In this document: positions 24,136-33,647 of the stretch, piece after piece
Layout of the letters: each line of letters opens with the position of its first letter
Numbering within the stretch: position 1 is the first letter of the stretch
Source: Bacillus thuringiensis
GTDB taxonomy: Bacteria; Bacillota; Bacilli; Bacillales; Bacillaceae_G
Assembly: GCF_001182785.1 (NCBI RefSeq)
Contig: NZ_CP012099.1
Location: 1,424,501-1,488,500, forward strand
Direction of reading: 5' to 3'
DNA: 64,000 bases
Translations under genes and position numbers: made by a program
Notes under the pieces: model-generated
Database searches by the model: none
The model's input: the letters and a program-made list of their open reading frames with translations, nothing else
What the model was told of the DNA's origin: nothing

Positions 24136-24228
24136 TTGAAGAAAGTACATATTTCAAATTATATGTTATTATGTGTTTGTTTAATTTTATTTGTTCTCCT
24201 TGGAGGATTTTTATATTCATGTGTATAA
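24136..24228 (+). CDS. Possible 30-residue membrane peptide
   Basis: TTG at 24136 preceded by AGGAGTGG at 24123-24130. The peptide starts MKKVHISNYM and is followed by one hydrophobic segment ending near GGFLYSCV. The leader can form a 10-bp stem (24067-24076 with 24115-24124) ending at the ribosome site. It has a good site and a typical small membrane peptide pattern, but its short length makes this a candidate only. Confidence 0.45.
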   Translation: MKKVHISNYMLLCVCLILFVLLGGFLYSCV

Positions 24229-24230
24229 GA

Positions 24231-24257
24231 AAAACGCATTCTAAAAAGAATACGTTA
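24231..24257 (-). terminator. Terminator of TauE-like gene
   Basis: AACGCATTCT/AGAATACGTT stem; the T-run follows on the minus strand. Confidence 0.75.
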
Positions 24258-25055
24258 TAAAAGGGAAATAATGATTAATCTAGTTCCAAGAATAATTAAC
24301 GTAATACGTAATAAATTAATTACGGCGTTACCACTCAGTTTTGTATTAATGTAAGCCCCGATTTTTCCGCCGATCCATGCACCAGGAATAAGGATTAATG
24401 CATAAATCCAGCTGACATTTCCAAGTGAGATGTGAGTTGCAGAACTTACAATTGCTGATAGAAATACGATGAACATTGAAGTTGCTACTGCAATATGTGC
24501 TGGGAATGCAAAAAGAAGCATCATTGCTGGAACAAGTAAGGCACCGCCACCAATTCCAAATAACCCAGATATAAACCCAACTATAAAGGCAATAAAGATA
24601 GCAAGAAACGGTGGGAATTGATAGTGTACAGTATTTCCATCATTATCTGTAAAAGAACGCTTAATTACAGACGTATTTGAGAGGGAAAGAGGTTTTAATT
24701 TGTCTCGAAGCATAAGTAGAATTGAGACGAATATAAGGAAAATCCCAAAGTATAAAGAAAATGTGTCTTGGTTTAAAAATTTATTTGCCCATGATCCGAT
24801 AATACCACCAGGGCCGCTTCCGATAAATAAAATAAGTCCACTTTTATAATCTACTCGTTTATGCTTCATGTAAGTAAGGGTGGAAGATAGCCCTGTAAAA
24901 ACGACTGTTACCATAGAAGTCCCTACTGCAAGTTGTGGTGATAAACTGTGTAATCCAATTAATAACGGAACAATAATAATTCCGCCTCCAAGCCCAACTA
25001 GGCTGCCGACTGTCCCGGCGATTAGTCCGATGAAAAGTAACATGATGTATTCCAA
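24255..25055 (-). CDS. TauE/SafE-family membrane exporter
   Basis: 266 residues, about eight membrane segments in two homologous halves, each with the family motif (GTVGSLVGLGGGIIIVPLL; GLFGIGGGALLVP). The family includes sulfite and organosulfonate exporters; substrate unknown here. TTG 25055 is chosen because GAGGAG lies 8-9 bases upstream; ATG 25043 is the alternative, and the longer frame to 25100 lacks a site. Confidence 0.85.
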   Translation of the reverse strand: MEYIMLLFIGLIAGTVGSLVGLGGGIIIVPLLIGLHSLSPQLAVGTSMVTVVFTGLSSTLTYMKHKRVDYKSGLILFIGSGPGGIIGSWANKFLNQDTFSLYFGIFLIFVSILLMLRDKLKPLSLSNTSVIKRSFTDNDGNTVHYQFPPFLAIFIAFIVGFISGLFGIGGGALLVPAMMLLFAFPAHIAVATSMFIVFLSAIVSSATHISLGNVSWIYALILIPGAWIGGKIGAYINTKLSGNAVINLLRITLIILGTRLIIISLL

Positions 25056-25130
25056 AATTGCCAACTCCTCTAAATAACTTATCCACCAATTATTATACAC
25101 GCTTTTTAATGAGAAATAGGCTTGTTCACA

Positions 25131-25170
25131 AAAAAGTCGTCTTCCTAGAAAAATAAGGAAGACGACTTTT
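25131..25170 (-). terminator. Terminator of the pit operon
   Basis: A 15-bp stem AAAAGTCGTCTTCCT/AGGAAGACGACTTTT, T-run on the minus strand. Confidence 0.85.
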
Positions 25171-25172
25171 GA

Positions 25173-26171
25173 TTAGAAAACAAAATGTAATAGGTAGTAA
25201 AACAGAGCAGCTAAAGAAGCTGAAATAGGAAGTGTAATAACCCATGTAATTAACATACGTTTTGCAGTTCCCCATTTTACCCCTTTCACACGGTGAGAAG
25301 CACCAACCCCTAAAATAGAAGAAGAGATAACGTGCGTCGTACTAACCGGTAAGTGAATGAATGTTGCACCGAAAATAACAAGTGATGATGATAAATCGGC
25401 AGCTACACCATTTACAGGACGAATTTTCATAATTTGTCCACCGACAGTTTTAATAATTTTCCATCCACCGACAGAAGTACCAAGCCCCATTGCGATAGCA
25501 CAAGATAATTGTACCCAGAACGGAATATCGCTAGAAGTATGATAGTTATTAGCCATAAGAGCCATCGTAATGATTCCCATTGCTTTTTGTGCATCATTCG
25601 TACCGTGTGTATAGGCTTGTAATGCTGCAGTGAAAATCTGGAATATACGGAAGTTTTTGTTCGTTTTCGTTAAGTTAAAGTTTTTAAAGACCACTTTAAA
25701 AATACTGTATACGATATAACCAATAACGAAAGCGATAATTGGTGAAATGATTAAAGCTTCAAGAATTTTAATGAATCCTTTAAGGTTTAATGAGCTAATA
25801 CCAGCAGCAGCAATGGCTGCACCTGCGATTGAGCCAATAATTGCATGCGAAGAACTACTTGGGATACCGTAGTACCAAGTAATTAAGTTCCATGCTATCG
25901 CCGCAAGTAAAGCAGCTAAAATTACAAGAGAACCATTTTGTAAAGCAAATGGGTCAACGATATCTTTTGTAATCGTTTTTGCTACACCTGTAAATGTCAT
26001 TGCACCTAAAAAGTTCATAATAGCTGCCATAATAATTGCATGTCTAGGCTTTAGAGCTTTCGTTGAAACAGCCGTTGCAATAGCGTTTGCTGTATCGTGA
26101 AATCCATTGATAAAGTCAAAAGCTAAAGCGCAAATGACTACTAAAACGGTCAGTATCAAGAGTGTATCCAT
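25173..26171 (-). CDS. pit: Low-affinity phosphate transporter, PiT family
   Basis: Metal-phosphate/H+ (or Na+) symporter of 332 residues with the PiT signatures GFHDTANAIATAVSTKAL near the N-terminus and the repeated YTHGTNDAQKAMG. About ten membrane segments. ATG 26171 is 7 bases after AAGGAG; TTG 26177 is less likely. Eleven bases separate it from the DUF47 gene, a common Pit partner, so one transcript is expected. Confidence 0.92.
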   Translation of the reverse strand: MDTLLILTVLVVICALAFDFINGFHDTANAIATAVSTKALKPRHAIIMAAIMNFLGAMTFTGVAKTITKDIVDPFALQNGSLVILAALLAAIAWNLITWYYGIPSSSSHAIIGSIAGAAIAAAGISSLNLKGFIKILEALIISPIIAFVIGYIVYSIFKVVFKNFNLTKTNKNFRIFQIFTAALQAYTHGTNDAQKAMGIITMALMANNYHTSSDIPFWVQLSCAIAMGLGTSVGGWKIIKTVGGQIMKIRPVNGVAADLSSSLVIFGATFIHLPVSTTHVISSSILGVGASHRVKGVKWGTAKRMLITWVITLPISASLAALFYYLLHFVF

Positions 26172-26182
26172 GATCAAACTCC

Positions 26183-26803
26183 TTACGCGTTCTTCATAAT
26201 AATTGTTTCTAATACGTTTGCAACGCTTTGACAGCTATCAGCTACTTCTTCAAGCTCTTCGTAAATCTCTTTAAATTGAATAATCTTAATCGGATCTTTC
26301 TCACGAGAGAATAAGTGCTTAATCGCATGACGACGAATATCATCGCATTGTGATTCGTAATCCTTAATCTTGATCGCGTTCGTACGAATGTCGACTAACT
26401 TCTTTTTAGACAGTAGTTCAACAGAATTTGCAATTTCAATTGCACATTGATTAATTGCTTCTACGAATTTAATCATGTATTCATCAGCTTCTGTAATAGA
26501 ATACATTTCGAACAGACCAGCACTGTGATCTAATCCGTCTAATACATCATCCATACTCATTGCAAGTTGTAGGATGTCTTCACGTTCAATCGGAGTAATA
26601 AACGCTTTGTTTAGCTCCATAATGATTTCGTGAATAAATGAGTCACCTTTTGACTCATACTCTTTCATGCGCATAGAAAACTCTTTTAAATCGCTAGCAT
26701 TTTTAATTTTATACTCCACGAAAAATTGCGCGCCTTCTTTTAAATTTTCTGAAACATTCATTAACATTTCAGAAAATTTATCTTTTTTTGATTTAAAGAC
26801 CAT
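26183..26803 (-). CDS. DUF47 family Pit accessory protein
   Basis: 206-residue helical PhoU-like protein, a usual partner or regulator of PiT transporters. ATG 26803 is set by GGGGG upstream on the minus strand; the frame to 26818 is longer but crosses the ribosome site. Two unusual signals: a 13-bp inverted repeat within codons 9-21, each arm CodY-like, and a leader GGGGTAACAAT fully complementary to the predicted Fur-controlled RNA. Confidence 0.88.
   Translation of the reverse strand: MVFKSKKDKFSEMLMNVSENLKEGAQFFVEYKIKNASDLKEFSMRMKEYESKGDSFIHEIIMELNKAFITPIEREDILQLAMSMDDVLDGLDHSAGLFEMYSITEADEYMIKFVEAINQCAIEIANSVELLSKKKLVDIRTNAIKIKDYESQCDDIRRHAIKHLFSREKDPIKIIQFKEIYEELEEVADSCQSVANVLETIIMKNA
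26742..26779. repeat. 13-bp perfect inverted repeat inside the DUF47 gene
   Basis: AAATTTTCTGAAA (26742-26754) and TTTCAGAAAATTT (26767-26779), 12 bases apart, 24 bases after the start codon. Each arm region matches the CodY consensus AATTTTCWGAAAATT at 13 of 15 positions. Confidence 0.7.
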
Positions 26804-27114
26804 TATTGTTACCCCCACAAAAGTAATATATGTAAAATATATTGGCTAATCAATTCTAACAAAAAACTGTCGTTTTTTAAAACATTTTATCGAAAAGTTT
26901 ACAAAAACTTAACATAACTCTCGTTGTTCTATTAATAATATTAATATCCAATAGTGAATATCTTACTTGTAGAATGTCCTTTTCTTGCAAAAAGTATGAA
27001 TGTAAAAGAAAAGCTTTACACTATAGGAATGACTACGTTATTATAATAAATTTAAAAGGCGGTATATTCTTCCTTTTAAAAAGAAGAGTGTAAATAAATG
27101 AAGGAAGTGAACGA
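26804..27114. other. Divergent control region of the pit operon and PBP gene
   Basis: 311 AT-rich bases. On the minus strand TTGTTA, 17 bases, TATTTT (plus 26834-26862) could be the pit promoter. On the plus side I see no convincing promoter. A six-codon ATG...TGA frame at 27098-27118 overlaps the PBP start but has only a weak ribosome site. Confidence 0.4.
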
Positions 27115-29157
27115 ATGAAATTGAAGAACACTCATTTTAAAAAAATGCTTGAGTGGTTCAATAAGAGGAAGAAACTTCGTAATTCATTAATTGTATTGGG
27201 AAGTGTACTCGTTACTCTATTTATTGCTGTAAATATAATAATTTCCATTCAAGACATATCTGAATTAAAACAAGCTGTTCCACAACCGACTTTAATTTAT
27301 GATGCAAATAATGAGGTCGCAACTAAATTAGCTTCTTCGAAAACAGAAGGCGTTAAAAGAAAAGATATTCCTGATATTATGGTTCAGGCAATTGTTGCAG
27401 TAGAAGATAAGGAATTTTTTAACCATCATGGTATTTATTATAGTGGAATTATAAGTGCAGTTTTTAAAAATATTACAGCAGGAGAAGTTGTAGCAGGGGG
27501 AAGTACAATTACACAGCAGCTCGCGAAGAATGTATTTCTGACACAAGATCGTACATTTTCTCGTAAAATAAAGGAATACTTTTTAACGAAAAAAATAGAA
27601 CGTACTTATACAAAAGATGAAATTATTGAAATGTATATGAATCAAATCTATTTTGGAGAAGGTGCTTGGGGGATAAAAAGGGCAGCTAAATCGTATTTTG
27701 ATAAAGATGTAAAAGATTTATCAATTTCAGAAGCTGCAACGATTGCGGGCTTAATTAAAGCGCCGTCTGCGTATTCGCCTTATAAAAACTTTAATAAATC
27801 AATTGAACGACGTAATGTCGTATTAAGTTTAATGAAGGAACAAGGATATATTTCTGAAGAACAATACAATAAAGAAAAAGAGTCAGGCCTTGTATTAAAA
27901 CGTGGGGTTGATGATAAATATAAAGGTAAATACTCCCAATATGTAGACTATATAGTTAGGGAAGCGATGGATAAGTATGAATTAACACAAAATGAAATTT
28001 TAGCAGGTGGTTATCGTATTTATACAGAGCTTGATCCGAAAAAACAACAAGCTGTAGAAGATGTTGTGAATAATGATAGTTATTTTAAAGATAGTGGCTC
28101 AGATCAACTTATGCAAACGGGTGTAGTCCTTATAAATCCCAAAACAGGCGGTGTTCCAGCTTTAGTTGGGGGGAGAGGACCATATCAGTTTTTACAATTT
28201 AATCATGCTACGCAATTAAAAAGACAGCCAGGTTCAACATTAAAGCCTCTAGCTGTATATGTACCTGCTTTAGAACAAGGGTATGAAGTATACGATATAT
28301 TAAAGGATGAACCATTTCATATTAAAGAATATGAACCGAAAAATAGTGATCAGGCTTTTCATGGTAATGTGACAATGTATGAAGCGGTAGCAAAGTCGTA
28401 TAATGTTTCTGCTGTGTGGTTATTAGAGCAAATAGGATTAGATAAAGGATTGAAATCTTTAGAGCGATTTGGTATTCCATTAGTACCAGAAGACCGTACG
28501 TATCCAATTGCTTTAGGTGGGATGCATGTAGGGACATCTCCATTTGTAATGGCCCAAGCATATAGTACATTCGCTAATGATGGGGTTCAAGTAGAGGCTC
28601 ATGCAATTAGAGAAGTTCAAAATGCTGAAGGGGAAATAATAGGAAAATGGTATAAAAAAGAGACACGAGTGACGAGTGAAAAAATTGCTCAAAAGATGAC
28701 GTATTTATTAAAAGGTGTAGTCGAAAAGGGAACAGGTGAAAAAGCGAAAGTTAATAATGTTGATACAGCAGGAAAGACAGGGACTACTCAACTTGTAAAT
28801 GGTCCGAGCGTAGGAGCGAAGGACTCGTGGTTTGTAGGATACACACCAGATTTAGTAGGTGCGATTTGGGTGGGATATGACAAAACAGATAGCGAGCATT
28901 ATGTGCCAGGTGGTAGTCAAATTACGACGACGATGTTCCGGGACATCATGAAAAAAGCAAATGCAAACCCAGCCCAAAAAGCGTTCCAATTGTCGTTAAT
29001 ATCTGAGGCGGACTATAAAAAACAATTGCAAACAATTGAAGAAGAAAAGAGAAGAAAAGAAGAAGAAAAGAGAAGGCAAGAAGAGGAACAACAAAGGAAA
29101 AAAGAACAGCAAGAGTGGTTTGATAAAGTGAAAGAGTGGATTCCATCATTATGGTGA
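27115..29157 (+). CDS. Class A penicillin-binding protein
   Basis: Bifunctional glycosyltransferase/transpeptidase of 680 residues. Membrane anchor at about 23-45. GT51 domain: catalytic E97 in VAVEDKEFFNHHG, GGSTITQQLAKN and RKIKEYFLTKKIERTYTKDEI. Transpeptidase: S374-T-L-K377 nucleophile motif, SYN, and K554-T-G. Highly charged EEEKRR C-terminal tail. AAGGAAGTG before ATG. PbpF/PbpG-like in size; which one I cannot say. Confidence 0.92.
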   Translation: MKLKNTHFKKMLEWFNKRKKLRNSLIVLGSVLVTLFIAVNIIISIQDISELKQAVPQPTLIYDANNEVATKLASSKTEGVKRKDIPDIMVQAIVAVEDKEFFNHHGIYYSGIISAVFKNITAGEVVAGGSTITQQLAKNVFLTQDRTFSRKIKEYFLTKKIERTYTKDEIIEMYMNQIYFGEGAWGIKRAAKSYFDKDVKDLSISEAATIAGLIKAPSAYSPYKNFNKSIERRNVVLSLMKEQGYISEEQYNKEKESGLVLKRGVDDKYKGKYSQYVDYIVREAMDKYELTQNEILAGGYRIYTELDPKKQQAVEDVVNNDSYFKDSGSDQLMQTGVVLINPKTGGVPALVGGRGPYQFLQFNHATQLKRQPGSTLKPLAVYVPALEQGYEVYDILKDEPFHIKEYEPKNSDQAFHGNVTMYEAVAKSYNVSAVWLLEQIGLDKGLKSLERFGIPLVPEDRTYPIALGGMHVGTSPFVMAQAYSTFANDGVQVEAHAIREVQNAEGEIIGKWYKKETRVTSEKIAQKMTYLLKGVVEKGTGEKAKVNNVDTAGKTGTTQLVNGPSVGAKDSWFVGYTPDLVGAIWVGYDKTDSEHYVPGGSQITTTMFRDIMKKANANPAQKAFQLSLISEADYKKQLQTIEEEKRRKEEEKRRQEEEQQRKKEQQEWFDKVKEWIPSLW

Positions 29158-29159
29158 AA

Positions 29160-29190
29160 AAAGAGGCGAATTTCATTATTCGCCTCTTTC
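29160..29190 (+). terminator. Terminator
   Basis: AAAGAGGCGAAT pairs with ATTCGCCTCTTT; serves the PBP gene. Confidence 0.85.
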
Positions 29191-29236
29191 TCATGTGAAA
29201 AATAAAGTGAGCTCATAATGAGTGAGATAAATGCTA

Positions 29237-29665
29237 CTATTCATTAAGAGTAATGTTCGTACTGCCAAAGGATTGAGAATCGTATGTGACGATTATTTTT
29301 CCTTTACTAATCGGTTCGTAAGGTAATTCTTCTTCATAACTACCATTATTTTCATTATGGATAGACAGCGTGATTTCATCAATTCCTTTATTTGTATACT
29401 GATCTTTAATCGATTCAGCAATTTGAAGTAGAGTTTCGTAATTAGAAGCTTTCGTAATAAGCATTCCTTTTATAACTTTTTTTTCATTATTTGTGGAATT
29501 GGAATAAAGGATGTCGTTTTGTTTCGTATACAAAAGTTTGTATGGAACTGTTTTTCTCTCTGCTTTTGAAATAGTGGAATATTTTAGAGTTAAAAAAAAT
29601 CCTACACATAAAATAATGCATATCATAAGTGCAATCCAAATGCGTATCGGTGACATAACTCTCAT
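29237..29665 (-). CDS. Membrane-anchored protein of unknown function
   Basis: 142 residues: one N-terminal membrane segment (about 7-26) followed by an external domain rich in beta strands (GKIIVTYDSQSFGS). AGAGGGA precedes ATG 29665. No family recognised; convergent with the PBP gene. Confidence 0.65.
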   Translation of the reverse strand: MRVMSPIRIWIALMICIILCVGFFLTLKYSTISKAERKTVPYKLLYTKQNDILYSNSTNNEKKVIKGMLITKASNYETLLQIAESIKDQYTNKGIDEITLSIHNENNGSYEEELPYEPISKGKIIVTYDSQSFGSTNITLNE

Positions 29666-29756
29666 TTTTCATCCCTCTTTCATATCTTTGACTTCATTAT
29701 TTATCATACAAAATGAGGATTAAGATAGAGTAAATTTGAGGTAAAGAAACGTAAAG

Positions 29757-29794
29757 AAGGAGCACTTATCCTCCCAAATAAGTGCTCCTTTTTA
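29757..29794. terminator. Hairpin terminator
   Basis: AAGGAGCACTTA (29757-29768) with TAAGTGCTCCTT (29779-29790), then TTTT. Confidence 0.8.
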
Positions 29795-29860
29795 TTAAAA
29801 GAGAGATTTAATACACAGTCAATTAAATATATAACTATAAATATGATTATTTGACGAAAA

Positions 29861-31147
29861 TTAGTAAATTCGGAAGACGGTTAGTACTGCAGTTGTTTCA
29901 CCTGTATTTGGAATAGAGATAGTATTTGCTGTAGGTTGTACAGAGATTGTTGTACCAGCTGTTAAAGTAATAATCGTTGAGAAAGAAACCGCACTACCGA
30001 TAACGTTAGTTGAAAAATTACGACTAGGTGGTTGGCCATTAAATGAAAGACCGAAACCAAATGGTGAAGAGCCTGGGAATGTTGTAGATGCGGAGAAGTT
30101 AATATCGTATACACCAGTTTCTAAAACAGTTAGAGTATCAGAGCCGTTAAAGGAGAGGTTTGTTAATTCGAATGTTTCATTGAATTGTATATTGCTTCCT
30201 GGTGATACTGTTTGTGCATTTGTGTTACCTAAGACAGCTGTAGTTATAGGGATCGGAGTACCTGCTGGTCCTGTTGCGCCAGTAGCACCTTGAGCACCAG
30301 TAGCACCTTGAGCGCCCGCTGGACCTTGAGCACCAGTAGCGCCTTGAGCACCCGCTGGACCTTGAGCACCAGTAGCACCTTGAGCGCCCGCTGGACCTTG
30401 AGCACCAGTAGCACCTTGAGCGCCCGCCGGACCTTGAGCACCAGTAGCACCTTGAGCGCCCGCTGGACCTTGAGCACCAGTAGCGCCTTGAGCACCCGCT
30501 GGACCTTGGGCACCAGTAGCACCTTGAGCACCCGCCGGACCTTGAATACCTTGAGCACCTTGAGCACCTGCTGGTCCTTGAGCACCTTGAGGTCCTTGAG
30601 CACCAGTAGCGCCTTGAGCACCCGCCGGACCTTGAGCACCAGCGGGTCCTTGAGGTCCAGTAGCGCCAGTAGCGCCAGTAGTTCCTCCACCTAGGCAACC
30701 AGATCCATATCGAACTAAGATAGCTTGAATTTCTGAAATGAGTTTAACGAGATTATCGATAGCACAGCAATCAATTTTGAATAACTTAGCGATATACAAT
30801 AAATAATTAAGCAGGCTTTGTAGTTCAACGTATAATGCTCCGCATGAGAAAGGTGTTGTTTTTAAAATAGTTAATAGGTTAGCAATAATAGAATTTCCGA
30901 TTTGTTTTTGTGCAGGAGACAAATCTAAGCAATTAAGGAATTTCTGTAGGTTATTTAGGACATCAATCAAGTTATTGATATTAACTTGAGAATGGTTTTG
31001 AAAGACAGCTTGAATAGCTTGGCCAAGAACTTGAAGAAGTCTAACAAATTCTTTAAGTTCGGACTTAGAGATGTTGATATAACTACAAGCTCTTACTTCG
31101 CAACAATCATTACCATAAAATACTTTTCCTTTATTTTTATTGTTCAT
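29861..31147 (-). CDS. Collagen-like protein, probable exosporium or spore-surface filament
   Basis: 428 residues in three parts. Residues 1-155 form a helical preface domain with several Cys pairs (DCC at 14-16, DCC at 127-129), as in B. cereus group collagen-like preface proteins. Residues 156-296 are Gly-X-Y repeats, including seven exact 12-residue units. Residues 297-428 are a beta-rich C-terminal domain like BclA's trimerising jelly roll. ATG 31147 follows AAAGGAA. No BclA-type N-terminal exosporium-targeting leader was recognised, so location is inferred. Confidence 0.85.
   Translation of the reverse strand: MNNKNKGKVFYGNDCCEVRACSYINISKSELKEFVRLLQVLGQAIQAVFQNHSQVNINNLIDVLNNLQKFLNCLDLSPAQKQIGNSIIANLLTILKTTPFSCGALYVELQSLLNYLLYIAKLFKIDCCAIDNLVKLISEIQAILVRYGSGCLGGGTTGATGATGPQGPAGAQGPAGAQGATGAQGPQGAQGPAGAQGAQGIQGPAGAQGATGAQGPAGAQGATGAQGPAGAQGATGAQGPAGAQGATGAQGPAGAQGATGAQGPAGAQGATGAQGPAGAQGATGAQGATGATGPAGTPIPITTAVLGNTNAQTVSPGSNIQFNETFELTNLSFNGSDTLTVLETGVYDINFSASTTFPGSSPFGFGLSFNGQPPSRNFSTNVIGSAVSFSTIITLTAGTTISVQPTANTISIPNTGETTAVLTVFRIY
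30290..30541 (-). repeat. Seven 36-bp tandem repeats encoding [12 protein letters not shown]
   Basis: The codons for residues 203-286 of the collagen-like protein are seven adjacent 36-bp units, nearly identical and differing at synonymous positions such as GCGCCC/GCACCC. The array leaves other frames open, creating spurious ORFs. Such arrays vary in length between strains. Confidence 0.9.
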
Positions 31148-31329
31148 CTTTTCATTCCTTTCTTTCATAGAATAAATAGTCGTTACTATATATTAAAATG
31201 AAATTTAAATTAAATTCGTGATGGACAAACTACTATTTCTCAAAAAATAAGAAGTTTACCTACCTAACACGAACAATAAAAAAGTAGAAAAAAATCTATA
31301 TGTTTTAAAGAGAATAAATTAGCATAAAA

Positions 31330-31374
31330 AACTCCCTTTAATTGTTAGAGTTTGCTTAACAATTAAAGGGAGTT
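31330..31374. terminator. Bidirectional hairpin terminator
   Basis: An 18-bp stem AACTCCCTTTAATTGTTA with TAACAATTAAAGGGAGTT; beyond the kinase gene's stop on its strand. Confidence 0.8.
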
Positions 31375-31394
31375 CATAGAACAGCATTATCATT

Positions 31395-32660
31395 TTATAA
31401 GTTAATTGCTTCACGATTTACTTTAGGTAAAATCGGAATAGAGATAGTGAAGGTTGTGCCGTCTGGAGCACTAGTCATTTTGAGCGTACCGTTATGATTT
31501 TGAATGATTTTTTTTGTTACTGACAAGCCTAGTCCTGTTCCCGAATCCTTCGTTGAGAAGAATGGATCAAAGATATATTCTTGAATAGCTGGAGGAATAC
31601 CAATTCCGTTATCTGTGAAAGTAATCCGAACGAAGTTATCTAGGCGATAACTAGTGATTTGAATAGAAAGAGGTTTTTCGCCTTGAGCATCGACGGCATT
31701 TTGAAATAGGTTTAAAAATACTTGAACAAGTTCATGTCGATCAATATTGACTAAAATATCATCTAATTCATTAGAAAAGTTATAATCAATTGAAATGTTA
31801 TGCAAGAAGACTTCACTAGCTAGTAACTGTTGAATATAGTCGCGTAAAAATGTATTGATGGGAAACGGTTCTCTTGTAAATTCACGTGTTTTTGAAATCG
31901 CTAAAAATTTTGTAATAATATTATTTGCACGATCTAATTCAGGGATAAGCAAGTTTTTAAATAACTCTTTATTTGATGGAGAAACACTTTCTTGTAAAAA
32001 TTGTAAGTATCCGCGTACTGTTGTAAGAGGATTTCGTACTTCGTGTGCAATTCCAGCTGCGATTCGTCCTGCTAACGAAAACTTCTCTGCATCACGTTCT
32101 GTATTTAAATAATGAAAGACACTAATAACTCTAAAAATCTCACCGTTATAATCACGAATAATTCGGTTATTTATAATGCCATAGTTTTTGTCTAAAACTT
32201 CTTCATTATATATTTCTGTTCCGGTTCTTAATGTTTCAATTGCTTTGATTTTTTCTTCCGGCAAGTTTAGTAATTGTTGAATTGGTTTTCCAATAATATC
32301 ATTGCGTATTACACCGAAATCATCTGCGGCAACTTGATTACATAAAGTAATATTCCCTTTATTATCGACAAAGGTTACATGATGTGAAAAAGCATCAAAA
32401 ATATGAACAAAGTGTTTTTCAAGTTGTTCAAATAAAAATAATGAATCACAAGTAAGTTGAAAATTAGCGTCTTTATTCTCTTTTGGTATTTCTTGAATGG
32501 AATGAGTTGTTCTGGTTTTCTTTATTTGTAAACCAATATGTGGATTTTTGTATGTGAAATGATGTGGTAATTGATTCACAAGTTCTTCATAAAAACGTAC
32601 TTTATTTTCTAGTTCTTCAATTCGTTTTTCATGAAATACAGTAGCATCGTTTGGAAGCAT
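31395..32660 (-). CDS. Soluble PAS-domain sensor histidine kinase
   Basis: 421 residues without membrane segments: N-terminal coiled coil (about 8-32), PAS domain (about 80-190), HisKA with H206 in AAGIAHEVRNPLTTVRGYLQFL, and HATPase (DNGIGIPP, GTGLGLSV). The HEVRNPLTTVRG phosphoacceptor region is of the sporulation kinase (KinA-E) type, so input to the Spo0F phosphorelay is likely by family. No response regulator is adjacent. ATG 32660 follows GAGGGG; a start at 32678 is less likely. Confidence 0.87.
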   Translation of the reverse strand: MLPNDATVFHEKRIEELENKVRFYEELVNQLPHHFTYKNPHIGLQIKKTRTTHSIQEIPKENKDANFQLTCDSLFLFEQLEKHFVHIFDAFSHHVTFVDNKGNITLCNQVAADDFGVIRNDIIGKPIQQLLNLPEEKIKAIETLRTGTEIYNEEVLDKNYGIINNRIIRDYNGEIFRVISVFHYLNTERDAEKFSLAGRIAAGIAHEVRNPLTTVRGYLQFLQESVSPSNKELFKNLLIPELDRANNIITKFLAISKTREFTREPFPINTFLRDYIQQLLASEVFLHNISIDYNFSNELDDILVNIDRHELVQVFLNLFQNAVDAQGEKPLSIQITSYRLDNFVRITFTDNGIGIPPAIQEYIFDPFFSTKDSGTGLGLSVTKKIIQNHNGTLKMTSAPDGTTFTISIPILPKVNREAINL

Positions 32661-32799
32661 AAATAAATAACCCCTCATTTTAAAAATTCTTCCATATAGT
32701 ATATCATATTTTTATAAGGATACTCTTAAAGAAAAGGCTACATGATGCAAAGTGTTTGGAAAATGAATAGAAGATGAAGTTAAAAAGGGAGGGATATAT

Positions 32800-33645
32800 G
32801 TGCTGTTCATTGGGGTGACAGGATGGGGAGATCATAATTCTTTATACATAGATTCCTATGAAAATAGAAATAAATTACGAACATATAGCGAGTATTTTCC
32901 TATTGTAGAGGTGGATAGTTCATTTTACGCGATGCAACCTGCACGAAATTATATAAAATGGGCAATGGAAACGCCGAAAGATTTTTCTTTTGTCGTAAAA
33001 GCGTATCAGGGAATGACAGGACATATGAAAGGTGAAATTCCTTTTTCTACGTTCGATGAGATGTTTGATGTGTATAAACAGTCTATTCTTCCTTTAATAG
33101 AAGCTAATAAATTAAAAACAATTTTATTTCAATATCCACCATGGTTTGATTGCAAAAAGAAAAATGTAGATTTTCTTCGATATACGAAAGAAAAAATGGA
33201 AGGTTTACCATGTGCAATAGAATTTCGAAATCAAACATGGTTTTATCCAGAAATGAGAGATAAGACGTTACAGTTTCTAGAACAGGAGAAATGGGTTCAT
33301 ACAATTTGTGATGAACCACAGGCTGGAATAGGTTCGGTGCCACTCGTGCTAGAGGTTACGAATTCAGACATGGCATTAATACGTTTTCACGGTCGAAATG
33401 TTCATGGTTGGCTGGATAAAGGGGAAAATTGGAGAGCGGTTCGCTGTTTATATCGCTACAACAATAAAGAACTGGAAGAATGGATTGAACGACTAGAGCA
33501 ATTAAAAAAGAAAACAAAGGATATATACGTACTGTTTAACAACAATTCAGGTGGAGATGCAGCAGATAATGCGAAACAGCTTATGAAAATGATGAACATT
33601 ACATATGGTGAGCCGAAGCCGGAGCAATTAAATTTTTTTGAATGA
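32800..33645 (+). CDS. DUF72 (YecE-like) protein
   Basis: 281 residues, TIM-barrel-like DUF72 family: GVTGWGDHNSLY at the start, VDSSFYAMQPARNYIKW, FVVKAYQGMTGH and NNNSGGDAADNA. Function unknown. GTG 32800 has GGGAGGG 8 bases upstream; an overlapping ATG at 32798 is out of frame. Its 3' end abuts the terminator of the predicted antisense-strand small RNA. Confidence 0.85.
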   Translation: MLFIGVTGWGDHNSLYIDSYENRNKLRTYSEYFPIVEVDSSFYAMQPARNYIKWAMETPKDFSFVVKAYQGMTGHMKGEIPFSTFDEMFDVYKQSILPLIEANKLKTILFQYPPWFDCKKKNVDFLRYTKEKMEGLPCAIEFRNQTWFYPEMRDKTLQFLEQEKWVHTICDEPQAGIGSVPLVLEVTNSDMALIRFHGRNVHGWLDKGENWRAVRCLYRYNNKELEEWIERLEQLKKKTKDIYVLFNNNSGGDAADNAKQLMKMMNITYGEPKPEQLNFFE

Positions 33646-33647
33646 TA

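Noticed and set aside
27098..27118. Six-codon frame overlapping the PBP start
   Set aside because: Weak ribosome site; probably only the leader.
30225..30698. Three long frames overlapping the collagen-like repeats on both strands
   Set aside because: They arise because a 36-bp repeat leaves every frame open; composition is low-complexity and no starts have ribosome sites.
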